From positions 200,643 to 259,733 of the forward strand of contig JAHDEJ010000002.1 of assembly GCA_020628865.1 (NCBI GenBank): a stretch of 59,091 bases of DNA, given 5' to 3'. Below the pieces are notes generated by a model. That model was not told the origin of the DNA. It saw only the letters and a program-made list of their open reading frames with translations, and did no database searches. The position numbers were made by a program, and so were the translations under genes. Every line of letters starts with the position of its first letter. The first letter of the stretch is position 1. The stretch is from Acidimicrobiales bacterium. GTDB taxonomy: Bacteria; Actinomycetota; Acidimicrobiia; Acidimicrobiales; SHLQ01. Below are positions 8,123 through 16,452 of this stretch, piece by piece.

Positions 8123-9550
8123 TCAGAGCGCGATTCCTGCCGTCTTGGTTTCGAGGTACTCCATCAGGCCCTCCCGGCCACCTTCGCGGCCGAGCCCGGA
8201 GTCCTTCATGCCGCCGAACGGCACCGACGCCGAGGTCGGGTTCACATCGTTCACACCGATGATCCCGAACCGGAGCGCCTCGATCGCATGCAACGCCGTC
8301 TTCAGGTCGTTCGTGTAGACGTAGGAGGCCAACCCGTAGTTCGTGTCGTTTGCGAGATCGATCACCTGGTCGACGTCGTCGTAGGTGAGGATCGGCGCGA
8401 CCGGGCCGAAGGTCTCCTCCCGGGCGATGACCATGTCGGCGGTGACCCCGCCCAGCACGGTGGGGGCGAAGAAGTGGCCGTTGCCGAAGTCGCCCTCGGT
8501 CAACCGATGGCCGCCGACCAGAGCCGCTGCACCCTTCGCGACGGCATCGTCCACCTGCGCCTCGACCTTGGCCACGGCGGCATCGTTCACCAGCGGACCA
8601 CAGCCCACGCCGTCCTCCATGCCGTTGCCGGCCTGCACCCGACCGACTCGTTGCGCCATCGTTTCGGTGAAGGCTTCTGCGGCATCCCGGTGGACGTAGA
8701 TCCGGTTGGGGCTGATGCAGGCCTGACCGGCGTTCAGGAACTTGAGCGCGGCGGCCCCCTTCGCTGCATGCACCGGGTCCGCATCCGGGAACACGATGAA
8801 CGGCGCATGGCCTCCGAGCTCGACGGAGATCCGCTTGAGCGATGCACCTGCCGCGGCCGCCAGCGTTCGCCCGACCGCTGTCGAACCCGTGAAGGTGACC
8901 TTGGCGACCCGAGGGTCCGACGTGAAGACGTCACCGATCGGCCGCGGGTCCGAGGTCGTCACCAGATTCACGACGCCGGGCGGGAAGCCAGCATCGTGGA
9001 AGACATCGATGATCGCCCGGGCATTGAGCGGCGTCGCCTCGGCGGGCTTCAGCACGATCGTGCAGCCCGCCGCGAGCGCCGGCCCCATCTTCCGGGTGAG
9101 CATCGACATCGGATAGTTCCACGGCGTCACGGCGGCAACCACGCCGACCGGCGCCTGCAACGACAGAAAGCGCTGGTTCGCCCGAGCGGACGGCAACCAC
9201 TCCCCCGTCAAGCGGCGGCCCTCTTCCGCGAACCACCGCAGGAAGTCGGCGCCGTAGTTCACCTCAGCCCGCGACGCCTTCAGCGGCTTGCCCTGTTCGA
9301 CCGTCATGAGTTCGGCCAGCTCACCGGCCCGTTCGCGCATGAGGTTCCAGGCCGCCATCAGCAGGTCAGCCCGCTCGTACGGGCTCGTTCGCGACCACGC
9401 CGGGAAGGCGGCCTCCGCCGCTGCGATCGCCGCTTCGGCGTCGGCCGCGCCGCCATCGGGCACCGAGCCGATCACCTCGCCGGTCGCCGGATTGGTCACC
9501 TCGAACGTCTGACCCGACACGGCGTCGAGCCACTCCCCATTGATGTACAT
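8123..9550 (-). CDS. NAD(P)-dependent aldehyde dehydrogenase, succinate-semialdehyde dehydrogenase type
   Basis: A 475-residue aldehyde dehydrogenase superfamily enzyme, the normal length. The catalytic glutamate lies in SVELGGHAPFIVF and the nucleophilic cysteine in NAGQACISPNR. The cofactor motif FTGSTAVGR and the PWNYP segment are intact. The GQACISPNR sequence and overall pattern fit the GabD-like group that oxidises succinate semialdehyde, though other small aldehydes are possible. It is cytoplasmic. Its start codon lies 23 bases from that of the divergent PaaI thioesterase, and it has a TAATGT box six bases upstream with no ribosome binding site. Confidence 0.8.
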   Translation of the reverse strand: MYINGEWLDAVSGQTFEVTNPATGEVIGSVPDGGAADAEAAIAAAEAAFPAWSRTSPYERADLLMAAWNLMRERAGELAELMTVEQGKPLKASRAEVNYGADFLRWFAEEGRRLTGEWLPSARANQRFLSLQAPVGVVAAVTPWNYPMSMLTRKMGPALAAGCTIVLKPAEATPLNARAIIDVFHDAGFPPGVVNLVTTSDPRPIGDVFTSDPRVAKVTFTGSTAVGRTLAAAAGASLKRISVELGGHAPFIVFPDADPVHAAKGAAALKFLNAGQACISPNRIYVHRDAAEAFTETMAQRVGRVQAGNGMEDGVGCGPLVNDAAVAKVEAQVDDAVAKGAAALVGGHRLTEGDFGNGHFFAPTVLGGVTADMVIAREETFGPVAPILTYDDVDQVIDLANDTNYGLASYVYTNDLKTALHAIEALRFGIIGVNDVNPTSASVPFGGMKDSGLGREGGREGLMEYLETKTAGIAL

Positions 9551-9556
9551 GCCGAC

Positions 9557-9566
9557 ACATTACGAT
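9557..9566. promoter_or_regulatory. Two overlapping divergent -10 boxes between the aldehyde dehydrogenase and thioesterase genes
   Basis: The plus strand has TACGAT at 9561-9566, seven bases before ATG 9574. The minus strand has TAATGT at 9562-9557, six bases before ATG 9550. The two hexamers share the central TA at 9561-9562. Only 23 bases separate the two start codons. Confidence 0.5.
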
Positions 9567-9573
9567 CGCGTCC

Positions 9574-9951
9574 ATGGAGAAACGTGATCCGGCCGTCGAC
9601 CGTCTCGGCATCGAGGTCGTCGCCGCAGAACCCGGACGTGCCGTCGCGACGATGACCGTGACCGAGGACATGTTGAACAGCCACGGCGTCTGCCACGGAG
9701 GGATCCTGTTCCTCCTCGCCGACACGACCATGGACTACGCCACGAACTCGGGCGACGAAATGGCCTTCGCCGCCCACGCCGAGATCGACTACCTGCGCCC
9801 CGCCATGGTCGACGACCGCATCCAGGCAACCGGAGAGGCCCAGGAACGCTGGGGCCGGTCGACGCTGCTCGACGCCACGATCGTGAACGCAGATTCTGGC
9901 GTGACCATCGCCCGCTTCCGGGGCCGCACACGAACCACCGGGAGTCGATGA
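9574..9951 (+). CDS. PaaI-type hot-dog thioesterase
   Basis: A 125-residue hot-dog fold thioesterase. NSHGVCHGGILFLLADTT is the PaaI signature (HGG plus the catalytic Asp further on), as in hydroxyphenylacetyl-CoA thioesterase, which rescues CoA from dead-end acyl-CoAs in aromatic acid breakdown. It has no ribosome binding site; TACGAT lies seven bases before the ATG, so it is probably leaderless. Its TGA overlaps the ATG of the second thioesterase by four bases (ATGA), indicating translational coupling. No other phenylacetate genes are in view, so the natural substrate is open. Confidence 0.8.
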   Translation: MEKRDPAVDRLGIEVVAAEPGRAVATMTVTEDMLNSHGVCHGGILFLLADTTMDYATNSGDEMAFAAHAEIDYLRPAMVDDRIQATGEAQERWGRSTLLDATIVNADSGVTIARFRGRTRTTGSR

Positions 9952-10385
9952 TGGGCGCCCGCGTGTCCGTCGAAGAGGTCAACGAGTACCTCACCAACGT
10001 CGGTTCGTTCGTCCGATCGAACTCGGTCACGGTGGAGGCCCTGGACGAGGGCCTGGTGGAGGCCCGCTGGACCTACAACCCGGACGTCTTGCGTCCGGGT
10101 GGCTACATATCCGGGCCGACCCTGTTCGCGGTCGCCGACCTCGTTGGCTGGGTGCTGTGTTTCACGACCGACGGCATCGTGCCCATGGCCGTCACCTGGG
10201 ATCTGCACATCACGTTCCTGCGACCGGCCAAGGGCGGTGACGTGATCGCCCGCGGCCGCCAGCTCAAGCGGGGCCGCAACCTCATCTACGGCGATGTCGA
10301 AATGTTCATCGAAGGCGCCGAAGACAAACCCGTCGCCCACGCCACCGTCACCTACGCCCTCCCCAAAGAGGTGCCTGGCACCTAA
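9948..10385 (+). CDS. Second PaaI-family hot-dog thioesterase; C-terminus formed by a palindromic repeat
   Basis: A 145-residue hot-dog protein with LRPGGYISGPTLFAVADLVGW in the thioesterase position. It is divergent in sequence from its upstream partner and lacks the HGG histidine (YISGP instead), so it may be a non-catalytic or differently specific partner subunit. It overlaps the first thioesterase by four bases. Two in-frame ATG codons occur at 9948 and 9951; the first is used here because of the overlap. The last codons and the TAA stop lie inside a copy of the GGTGCCTGGCACC element, so the final residues EVPGT are repeat-encoded. Confidence 0.75.
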   Translation: MMGARVSVEEVNEYLTNVGSFVRSNSVTVEALDEGLVEARWTYNPDVLRPGGYISGPTLFAVADLVGWVLCFTTDGIVPMAVTWDLHITFLRPAKGGDVIARGRQLKRGRNLIYGDVEMFIEGAEDKPVAHATVTYALPKEVPGT

Positions 10386-10475
10386 GCCGTCTTCGTGGCA
10401 ACAAGAACGCTGATTTTTCAACGATTCACTTCTCAGGTGCCTGGCACCTAACACCCCCTTAGGTGCCAGGCACCT
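10369..10475. repeat. Palindromic GGTGCC(T/A)GGCACC elements, three copies
   Basis: AGGTGCCTGGCACCTAA occurs at 10369-10385 and 10435-10451, and its exact reverse complement at 10459-10475. The last two form a perfect 17-base-pair hairpin with a seven-base loop. Each 15-base core is itself a palindrome around one base. They lie between the convergent thioesterase and bioB genes. Related pairs occur at 29285-29415. Confidence 0.85.
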
Positions 10476-10534
10476 AAGGGGTTGGATCAGAGGAACGGCG
10501 GGGCGATTTCGGAGCGAAGCGCGCAGAGGACGAC

Positions 10535-10564
10535 CGCGTTTCGGCCCTCCAGGGCCGAAACGCG
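10535..10564 (-). terminator. Perfect 14-base-pair dyad directly after bioB
   Basis: CGCGTTTCGGCCCT (10535-10548) and its reverse complement at 10551-10564 flank a two-base spacer, beginning right after the bioB stop. There is no clear T-run, so this is either an L-shaped terminator or a bidirectional end with the palindromes beyond it. Confidence 0.5.
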
Positions 10565-11680
10565 CTAAGTGACGAGGCCCTCGGGGCCGAGGAACGACGG
10601 ACGGAGGTCGTCGATGGTCTTGATCACGCTGTTGCCGGCGAGCTCCACGGGCTGTTCGTCCGCTGCCCGTTCGGCCTGGGCCACGAGCGACTCGGCCGAG
10701 TATTCGCTGACGATCTCGAATCCGTTGTCGGTGATCATCTGGTAGGTCCGATTCGATGCGGCGCCCTTCGCATTCAGATAGCCCTCGAGGAACAGCGAGT
10801 TCGCCGGATAGAGCGCAAGCGGCTCCAACGAGCGCAGGTGAAATTCTCGGCCGGCGGCGATCCGGATCTCTGCGGTCGGGTTCGCGAACCGGAACATGCA
10901 CAACACCCGCAAGCAGTACTCGGGGGTCAGTCCGGTCGGTTCCACGAGGTCGTTGCCCTCGAACGGGAGGAGGAAGTTCACCGGGATCGATTCGGCTTCC
11001 AGGTCGCGAAGCGTTTGTGCGATCTCGACGAGGTCGGACGCCGGCTCGCCCATGCCGGCGATGAGCCCGGAGCACGCCTCGATGCCGTTTCGCTTCGCCG
11101 CCCGAAGCGTCTCGAGGCGGTCCTGGTACGTGTGCGTGGTGCAGATCTCGGCGTAGTGCTCCTCGGACGTGTTCAGGTTGTGGTTCAACCGGTCCAGTCC
11201 CGCCTCGGCCAGCACGGCCGCCTTCGGGTCGTCGAGCAGCCCGGCGGACACGCACACCTCGATCGGCCAGCGATCCTTGATCTCCCGTACGAGTGATGCC
11301 AGTTCGTCGGTCCGGGTGTTCGACGGACCGCGGCCGGAGAACACCATGCAGTACCGGAACGCGCCGTTCTCGTGGGCTCGCTGGGCTTCGGCCAGAATCT
11401 CTTCGCGGGACTTCATCGAGTACTCCTCGATGTCCACGGAGCTGTTCTTGCCCTGCGTGCAGTAGCTGCAATCCTCCGGGCACTTGCCGTTGGCTGCGTT
11501 GTTGATGATGTGCACCTGGACCGTGCGGCCCCAGCGGGCCTCGCGCACCTGCCACGCGGCGTGGACGAGCGAGAGCAGGTCGATGTTCGGGTCCGTCAGG
11601 ATCGCCAGCGCATCCTCAGAACGAAGCCGCTCACCGGCCAGCGCCCCCGAAACAAGAGAATCCAATTCAAGAATGGTCAT
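10565..11680 (-). CDS. bioB: Biotin synthase
   Basis: A 371-residue radical SAM enzyme that inserts sulfur into dethiobiotin to make biotin. The radical SAM motif CPEDCSYC is intact, preceded by VQVHIINNAANGK, which resembles the BioB N-terminal region. The conserved GLDRLNHNLNTS and NFLLPFEG segments of the family are also present. ATG 11680 is chosen because MTILELDSLV starts the family-like region; an upstream start at 11731 adds residues with no similarity. No ribosome binding site or -10 box is obvious. It lies downstream of the transporter operon but behind a terminator, so it is probably transcribed separately. No bioA, bioD or bioF gene is in the window. Confidence 0.93.
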   Translation of the reverse strand: MTILELDSLVSGALAGERLRSEDALAILTDPNIDLLSLVHAAWQVREARWGRTVQVHIINNAANGKCPEDCSYCTQGKNSSVDIEEYSMKSREEILAEAQRAHENGAFRYCMVFSGRGPSNTRTDELASLVREIKDRWPIEVCVSAGLLDDPKAAVLAEAGLDRLNHNLNTSEEHYAEICTTHTYQDRLETLRAAKRNGIEACSGLIAGMGEPASDLVEIAQTLRDLEAESIPVNFLLPFEGNDLVEPTGLTPEYCLRVLCMFRFANPTAEIRIAAGREFHLRSLEPLALYPANSLFLEGYLNAKGAASNRTYQMITDNGFEIVSEYSAESLVAQAERAADEQPVELAGNSVIKTIDDLRPSFLGPEGLVT

Positions 11681-11787
11681 GCAATCCCAGTCTGCCGGAT
11701 CGCCAAAGACAACCACCAACCAGCAACCCAAACGGGGCAGTCAGCAACAGTCCACGACCGCGGGTTGGCGTTTTCGGAGCGCAGCGG

Positions 11788-11819
11788 AGAAAAGGCCGTT
11801 AGTGAGCGAAGCGAACGGC
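11788..11819 (-). terminator. Putative intrinsic terminator after the transporter operon
   Basis: On the reverse strand GCCGTT, a 13-base loop, AACGGC and then CTTTTCT follow within 40 bases of the last transporter gene's stop. The stem is short but the T-run is in the right place. Confidence 0.45.
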
Positions 11820-11830
11820 GCGAAGCGACG

Positions 11831-12607
11831 CTAGCCGGTGAGCTCTCCGCCGAGGTAGGCGGCGATGACGTCCGGGTTCTTCTGGATGTCCTCGGGCAGG
11901 CCCTCGGCGATCTTCTGGCCGAAGTCGAGCACCATGATGCGATCGGCGATGTCCATGACGAGGCCCATGTCGTGTTCGACCATGATCATGGCGATACCGA
12001 GTTCGCGGCGGATGTCGAGGATGAACCGAGCCATGTCCTCGGTCTCTTCCTGGTTCATGCCGGCCACCGGCTCGTCGAGGAGCAGCAGCACCGGGTCCAT
12101 CGCCAGGGCACGGCCGAGCTCCACCCGCTTCTGGATGCCGTATGGCAGCAGCGCCACCGGGCTCTTGCGGTACTGCTCGATCTCGAGGAAGTCGATGATG
12201 TCTTCCACCTTCAGGCGGTTCTCCATCTCTTCCTTCTTGGCCGGCCCGAACCAGAACGCTCCGGCGAGCCAGGAGTTCTTCATCCGAACGTGGCGACCGG
12301 TCAGGAGGTTGTCGACGACGGTCATGTTGGCGAACAGTTCGATGTTCTGGAAGGTGCGGGCGATCCCGAGCTCGGCGACCTTGTCGGGCCGCTGACCCAT
12401 GATGGATTGGCCCTTCCACCGGATGTCGCCCTCCTGCGGGCGGTACACCTGCGAGAGGGTGTTGAAGATCGACGTCTTGCCGGCACCGTTCGGTCCGATG
12501 ATGGAGAACAGTTCGCCGTCGTTCACGTGGAATCCGACGCTGTCGATGGCGGTCACGCCTCCGAACCGCAGCGTGATGTCGTCGACCTCGAGCAGATGAT
12601 CAGCCAT
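11831..12607 (-). CDS. Branched-chain amino acid-type ABC transporter ATPase (LivG-like)
   Basis: A 258-residue ABC ATPase, last gene of the transporter operon. The Walker A motif is GPNGAGKTS. The signature region is atypical, with LLPYGIQKRVELGRAL in place of a canonical LSGGQ, as often seen in LivG proteins; Walker B and the catalytic Glu are in LLLLDEPVAGM, and the H-loop is MVEHDM. The C-terminal AAYLGG is typical of LivG. It powers import with the LivF-like partner at the inner face of the membrane. It starts 11 bases after the LivF-like gene. Confidence 0.88.
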   Translation of the reverse strand: MADHLLEVDDITLRFGGVTAIDSVGFHVNDGELFSIIGPNGAGKTSIFNTLSQVYRPQEGDIRWKGQSIMGQRPDKVAELGIARTFQNIELFANMTVVDNLLTGRHVRMKNSWLAGAFWFGPAKKEEMENRLKVEDIIDFLEIEQYRKSPVALLPYGIQKRVELGRALAMDPVLLLLDEPVAGMNQEETEDMARFILDIRRELGIAMIMVEHDMGLVMDIADRIMVLDFGQKIAEGLPEDIQKNPDVIAAYLGGELTG

Positions 12608-12618
12608 GTGCAGTCCTC

Positions 12619-13416
12619 CTACGACAGCCAGCGCTTGCGGCGCTTGTAGTGCTTGACGTCCCGGAAGCTCTTGCGCTCCCCGGACTCATCGGTGTGCAGG
12701 CCCAGGTAGAACTCCTGCACGTCTTCATCGTTGCGAAGCTTCTCGGCGTCACCGTCGAGCACGACCTTGCCGGTCTCGAGGATGTAGCCGTAGTTGGCGA
12801 TGGACAGTGCCATCGCCGCGTTCTGCTCGATCAGCAGCACGCTCACGCCGCTCTTGTTGATCTCGACCACGATGTCGCGGATCTGCTCCACCAACAGCGG
12901 GGCGAGGCCGAGCGACGGCTCGTCGAGGATGAGCAGTTCGGGGTCGGCCATCATCGCCCGTCCGATGGCGAGCATCTGCTGTTCGCCACCCGACAGGTAG
13001 CCGGCTCGCTGATCACGGCGTTCCTTGAGCACCGGGAACAGTTCCATCGTGCGCTCGTAGGCGGTGTCGATCGACGCCTTGTCGGTGTTGGTGAACGCAC
13101 CGGTCTGCAGGTTCTCTTCGACGGTGAGCTCGGCGAACACCCGCCGGCCCTCCATCACCTGCGTGATGCCCGACTTCACGATGTCAGCCGGGTTCTTGTG
13201 ACTGATCACCTCACCCTTCCAGGAGATGGAGCCCTTGGTGATGTTGCCTTCGTGAACATCGAGCAGGCCGCTGATGGCACGCAGTGTTGTGGTCTTGCCG
13301 GCGCCATTGCCGCCCAGCAGGGCGACGATCTGGCCTTCGGGCACTTCGATCGAGAGGCCTCGCAGAACGAGGATCACGTCGTTGTACACCACTTCGAGGT
13401 TGGCGACTTCGAGCAC
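12619..13416 (-). CDS. Branched-chain amino acid-type ABC transporter ATPase (LivF-like)
   Basis: A 265-residue ABC ATPase with GGNGAGKTT (Walker A), YLSGGEQQML (signature) and LLILDEPSLGLAP (Walker B), the last being typical of LivF. It starts with GTG. The C-terminal 25 residues are unusually basic (KHYKRRKRWLS), an extension beyond the usual LivF end. It follows the substrate-binding protein gene after a strong hairpin, which may lower its expression relative to the binding protein. Confidence 0.88.
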   Translation of the reverse strand: MLEVANLEVVYNDVILVLRGLSIEVPEGQIVALLGGNGAGKTTTLRAISGLLDVHEGNITKGSISWKGEVISHKNPADIVKSGITQVMEGRRVFAELTVEENLQTGAFTNTDKASIDTAYERTMELFPVLKERRDQRAGYLSGGEQQMLAIGRAMMADPELLILDEPSLGLAPLLVEQIRDIVVEINKSGVSVLLIEQNAAMALSIANYGYILETGKVVLDGDAEKLRNDEDVQEFYLGLHTDESGERKSFRDVKHYKRRKRWLS

Positions 13417-13457
13417 AGGGGTCTCCGGGAAAGGTCAGGTGAGCAGGGTTTCTGGGC

Positions 13458-13496
13458 GGCCGCCCGCCGGGGAGCATGGCTCCCCGGCGGACGGCC
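13458..13496 (-). terminator. Long GC hairpin between the binding-protein gene and LivF-like gene
   Basis: GCCGGGGAGC and GCTCCCCGGC (13466-13475 and 13479-13488) pair around the loop ATG, and pairing continues outward with one mismatch. There is no T-run. It is probably an mRNA-stabilising or attenuating stem that lets the binding protein be made in excess. Confidence 0.55.
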
Positions 13497-13512
13497 CCAG
13501 GAATGGGTTGAA

Positions 13513-14979
13513 TCAGCCCTCGCTGATGAAGCAGGGCTCGTTGAACTCGTACGATGCTGCGACGTCGCCGACGAACGGGCCCTCGACCAGCACGAGGCCG
13601 GAGGAACCGGGCTCGGTGATCGGGGTCGCCACGGTGGCGTCAGCCAGAACGACGTCGTAGATGTACGACTCGCGGACGGCGAAGTCGTTCGGGTCGCCTG
13701 ACCACTGCTGATCCGGGGCGAGACCCTGGAAGTCCACCGAGACGCTGTTGGCGGCGGCGACAACGCCGGCACGGGTCATGTCACCGGCTTCCGCAGCTGC
13801 ACGCAGCACGGTCTCGGTGAAGATGGCCTCGGTCCAACCGACGATGAACGTGTCAGCCTGGGCGTAGTTGGCGGTCGGGAGACGCTCGGTGAGGGTCTCC
13901 ATCATGTCGACCATGCCGGGCTCCTCGTTGGCTCCCCACAGCGCCGTGTAGGTGCTGTGGAAGTAGGCAGCGTCGAGCGCCGGGCCAACGGCCGTGTCGA
14001 GGAGCGCCACGTTGTACGACGGGGAGCTACCGGACCAGATGGCCGAGGTCAGACCGCCGGCGAATGCGCCGCCGATGATCTGCGCCGTCTGCGACGGAGC
14101 GGTAGTGATCCACACGATGTCGGGCTGTGCAGCGACGAGCTCGGTGATGATCGGGGTGAAGTCGTCACCCTCCACGGCACCTTCGCCGTCGTACACGATC
14201 TCGAGACCGAGGGCCTCGGCTGCGATCTTCGCACCGGCGGCACCGTCCTGGCCGTACTCACCCGGGCGGGTGACGACGGCGAGGGTCGGGCTGGCGGCTT
14301 CGGACTGACCGGCGAGGAACTCCACGCCGTTCATGCCCTCGAAGCAGTAGTTCGTGTAGAGCTCGAACACGTTGCCACCGAAGTCCGGGTCGACCCAGCC
14401 GGAGTACCACGAAAGCGGCACGGCGAGCAGGTCGTCGTCGGCAAGGTCGGCTGCGATGGCCGAGGTGTGCGGCGAACCGGTCGACTGGCTGATCATCACG
14501 ACGCCCTCTTCGCTCTCCTCGGAAAGCTCGGCGTAGTTGTCCAGCTGCGTCGGCACGTCGTATGCGTTGTCGAGAATGACCAGCTCGACCTCGCGGCCGG
14601 CGATGCCACCGTTCTCGTTCACACGGTCGAAGTAGGCGACCTGTGCATCCACGATCACCGAGGTGAGGGCAGCAAACGGGCCGGAGAGGTCAGCCGACAT
14701 ACCGACACGGATCGTGTCTTCGGTGACGCCATAGTCGGATGCGAGCTCTGCCGGCTCCTCCATGGCTTCCTCTTCTTCCATGGCTTCTTCTTCCATGGCT
14801 TCTTCTTCGTCGTCGCCAGTGACTTCTTCGACGACATCTTCTGCCGCGTCCGTTGCCGCGTCGGCGGCATCACCGGCTGCATCGGTGGCCGTCTCTGCAG
14901 CATCCTCGGCAGCGCTGCATGCAGCGGCGAAGAGGCTCAGGACGGCGACCATTGCCACCAACCATCGCATTCGTTTCAT
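13513..14979 (-). CDS. Periplasmic-type substrate-binding lipoprotein (LivK-like)
   Basis: A 488-residue type I periplasmic-binding-fold lipoprotein. A basic start and hydrophobic segment end in the lipobox FAAAC (Cys21), followed by an acidic low-complexity linker with repeated EEAMEE units (about residues 50-75). The ligand-binding domain then starts near IRVGMSADLSGPFAAL. Typical family features follow (NENGGIAGREVELV, then VVTRPGEYGQDG). It captures the substrate outside the membrane for the two permeases. The family binds branched-chain amino acids, amides, urea or aromatic acids; the ligand here is unknown, and the co-transcribed acyl-CoA ligase argues for a carboxylic acid. AGGAGGGGAA is a strong ribosome binding site. 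Confidence 0.88.
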   Translation of the reverse strand: MKRMRWLVAMVAVLSLFAAACSAAEDAAETATDAAGDAADAATDAAEDVVEEVTGDDEEEAMEEEAMEEEEAMEEPAELASDYGVTEDTIRVGMSADLSGPFAALTSVIVDAQVAYFDRVNENGGIAGREVELVILDNAYDVPTQLDNYAELSEESEEGVVMISQSTGSPHTSAIAADLADDDLLAVPLSWYSGWVDPDFGGNVFELYTNYCFEGMNGVEFLAGQSEAASPTLAVVTRPGEYGQDGAAGAKIAAEALGLEIVYDGEGAVEGDDFTPIITELVAAQPDIVWITTAPSQTAQIIGGAFAGGLTSAIWSGSSPSYNVALLDTAVGPALDAAYFHSTYTALWGANEEPGMVDMMETLTERLPTANYAQADTFIVGWTEAIFTETVLRAAAEAGDMTRAGVVAAANSVSVDFQGLAPDQQWSGDPNDFAVRESYIYDVVLADATVATPITEPGSSGLVLVEGPFVGDVAASYEFNEPCFISEG

Positions 14980-15002
14980 TTGTTCCCCTCCTGGGATTTG
15001 GT

Positions 15003-15087
15003 GGAGTCCGAAGACTCCGGGTTTTCTCTGCGGGGGATGGACACCCCCGAAGACCAGTGTTGTGGACGGAACGACGCATGGTGCGTC
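15003..15087 (-). other. Three consecutive hairpins in the leader of the binding-protein gene
   Basis: On the reverse strand these are GACGCA-TGCGTC (15073-15087), CGGGGG-CCCCCG (15031-15049) and GGAGTC-TTCG-GACTCC (15003-15018). The last is a stem closed by a UUCG tetraloop 23 bases upstream of the ATG. They probably mark mRNA processing or stabilisation between permease and binding-protein genes. Confidence 0.55.
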
Positions 15088-15097
15088 ACCCCACGGG

Positions 15098-16450
15098 CTA
15101 GTACGTGAACGGCCAGCCCTTCCAGTAGTTGCGGATCTTGATCCAGATGCCGAACAGACCGAGCGGTTCGAAGATCAGGAAGACGACGATGAGCACGCCG
15201 TAGATGACGATGTTCCAGTCGAACACATTCAATGCCCATCCTGGAGCGACGTTCGCCGTCGACACGGGACCAAAGTCCCCGGGTCCTTCCGTGAGCACGA
15301 AGTCCGCGATGGCCCCCGTGATTCCCGACTCCTGTTCGGCCAGCCACTCCGTGCCCTTCTCGACGAGTTCCGGAAGGATGATCACGAAGAAGGTTCCAAG
15401 CAGCGTTCCCGACACCGTGCCGGCACCGCCGATCAGCAAGATGGCGATGAACTCCACAGAGAGGAACAGGTTGAACTGGTTGCCGGCGATCTTGCCCACG
15501 AAGCTGGCGAACAGCGCACCGGCAACTCCGGCGTAGAAGCTCGAGATCGCGAAGGCGATCATCTTGTACTTCACCTCGTTGACGCCCATCACCTCGGCGG
15601 CGATGTCGCGATCGCGGATGGCCTGCAGCGCCCGACCGGTGCGGGACCGGATCAGGTTCTTGGCCAGGAACGCCATGAAGATGAGCACGATCAGACAGAA
15701 GAAGTACGTCTTTTGTCGGTCGGTCACTTCAAACGTGTTGAGCCCGAGGATGCCGGTCACCGTGTCGTCGGACGAGACGTTGATGAGCGGCGTCTCCTCC
15801 TTCCAGAGCCGGATGTCGAACTCCGGGTACCGGCGGCCGGCCTCGGTGTCGCCCGAGATCTGCGGGAACACACGGGACAGGTGGATACCGATGAAGACCA
15901 GACCGAGCGTGACGATGCCGAGATACAACCCTCGGAGTTTTACGGCCGTTGGCGACACGAGGATTCCGACCAGGGCGGCGGCGATGCCGGCACCCGGGAG
16001 CCAGATCCAGACCGGGAGGCCGAGGCCCCACAGCTTCTCGGAGCTCTGTCCGCCGAGCACGGCAGCGGTGCTGGCACCGACGCCCATGAAGAAGGCGTGA
16101 CCCAGCGACACCTGTCCACCGACGCCGGCGAGGATGTTGAGGCCCAACGCCGCCGTGGCGATGATGAACACCTCGGTCATCGGCCGGAGCCAGTTGCCGT
16201 CACCCAGGAATCGGATGAGCGGGATGCCCTCGTTGAGGATGGGGATCTGGCCGAGGATCGTGTACCGACCTCCGATGATCGCCCAATCGTCCGGGAACGC
16301 TCGGGGCACCGGCCCCGAGATGAACGGGATGTCGAATGGCATCAGGAAGAGGATGAGCACTCCCAGGCCGACGAGCACCTTCTGTGTCCGTGTCGGGAAG
16401 ATGGCCGCATCTGCGGCGTATGACGTGAAGAGTTTGGGACGTCCCTGCAT
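15098..16450 (-). CDS. Branched-chain amino acid-type ABC permease (LivM-like)
   Basis: A 450-residue polytopic permease. About ten hydrophobic segments include the conserved LNILAGVGGQVSLGHAFFMGVGA motif region near residue 135, typical of LivM, and the EAA-like loop RTGRALQAIRDRDIAAEVMGVN that contacts the ATPase. The N-terminus is extended by about 90 residues relative to small LivM proteins and contains one extra hydrophobic segment. It follows the LivH-like gene after two bases. Together they form the membrane channel. Confidence 0.88.
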   Translation of the reverse strand: MQGRPKLFTSYAADAAIFPTRTQKVLVGLGVLILFLMPFDIPFISGPVPRAFPDDWAIIGGRYTILGQIPILNEGIPLIRFLGDGNWLRPMTEVFIIATAALGLNILAGVGGQVSLGHAFFMGVGASTAAVLGGQSSEKLWGLGLPVWIWLPGAGIAAALVGILVSPTAVKLRGLYLGIVTLGLVFIGIHLSRVFPQISGDTEAGRRYPEFDIRLWKEETPLINVSSDDTVTGILGLNTFEVTDRQKTYFFCLIVLIFMAFLAKNLIRSRTGRALQAIRDRDIAAEVMGVNEVKYKMIAFAISSFYAGVAGALFASFVGKIAGNQFNLFLSVEFIAILLIGGAGTVSGTLLGTFFVIILPELVEKGTEWLAEQESGITGAIADFVLTEGPGDFGPVSTANVAPGWALNVFDWNIVIYGVLIVVFLIFEPLGLFGIWIKIRNYWKGWPFTY

Positions 16451-16452
16451 GA

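Noticed and set aside
9789-11555. 588-codon minus-strand open frame across the second thioesterase and bioB
   Set aside because: It runs through the palindromic repeats and overlaps two solid genes in other frames.
14756-14826. Repeated CCATGGCTTC-like units as a possible repeat array
   Set aside because: They are in frame within the acidic linker of the binding-protein gene.
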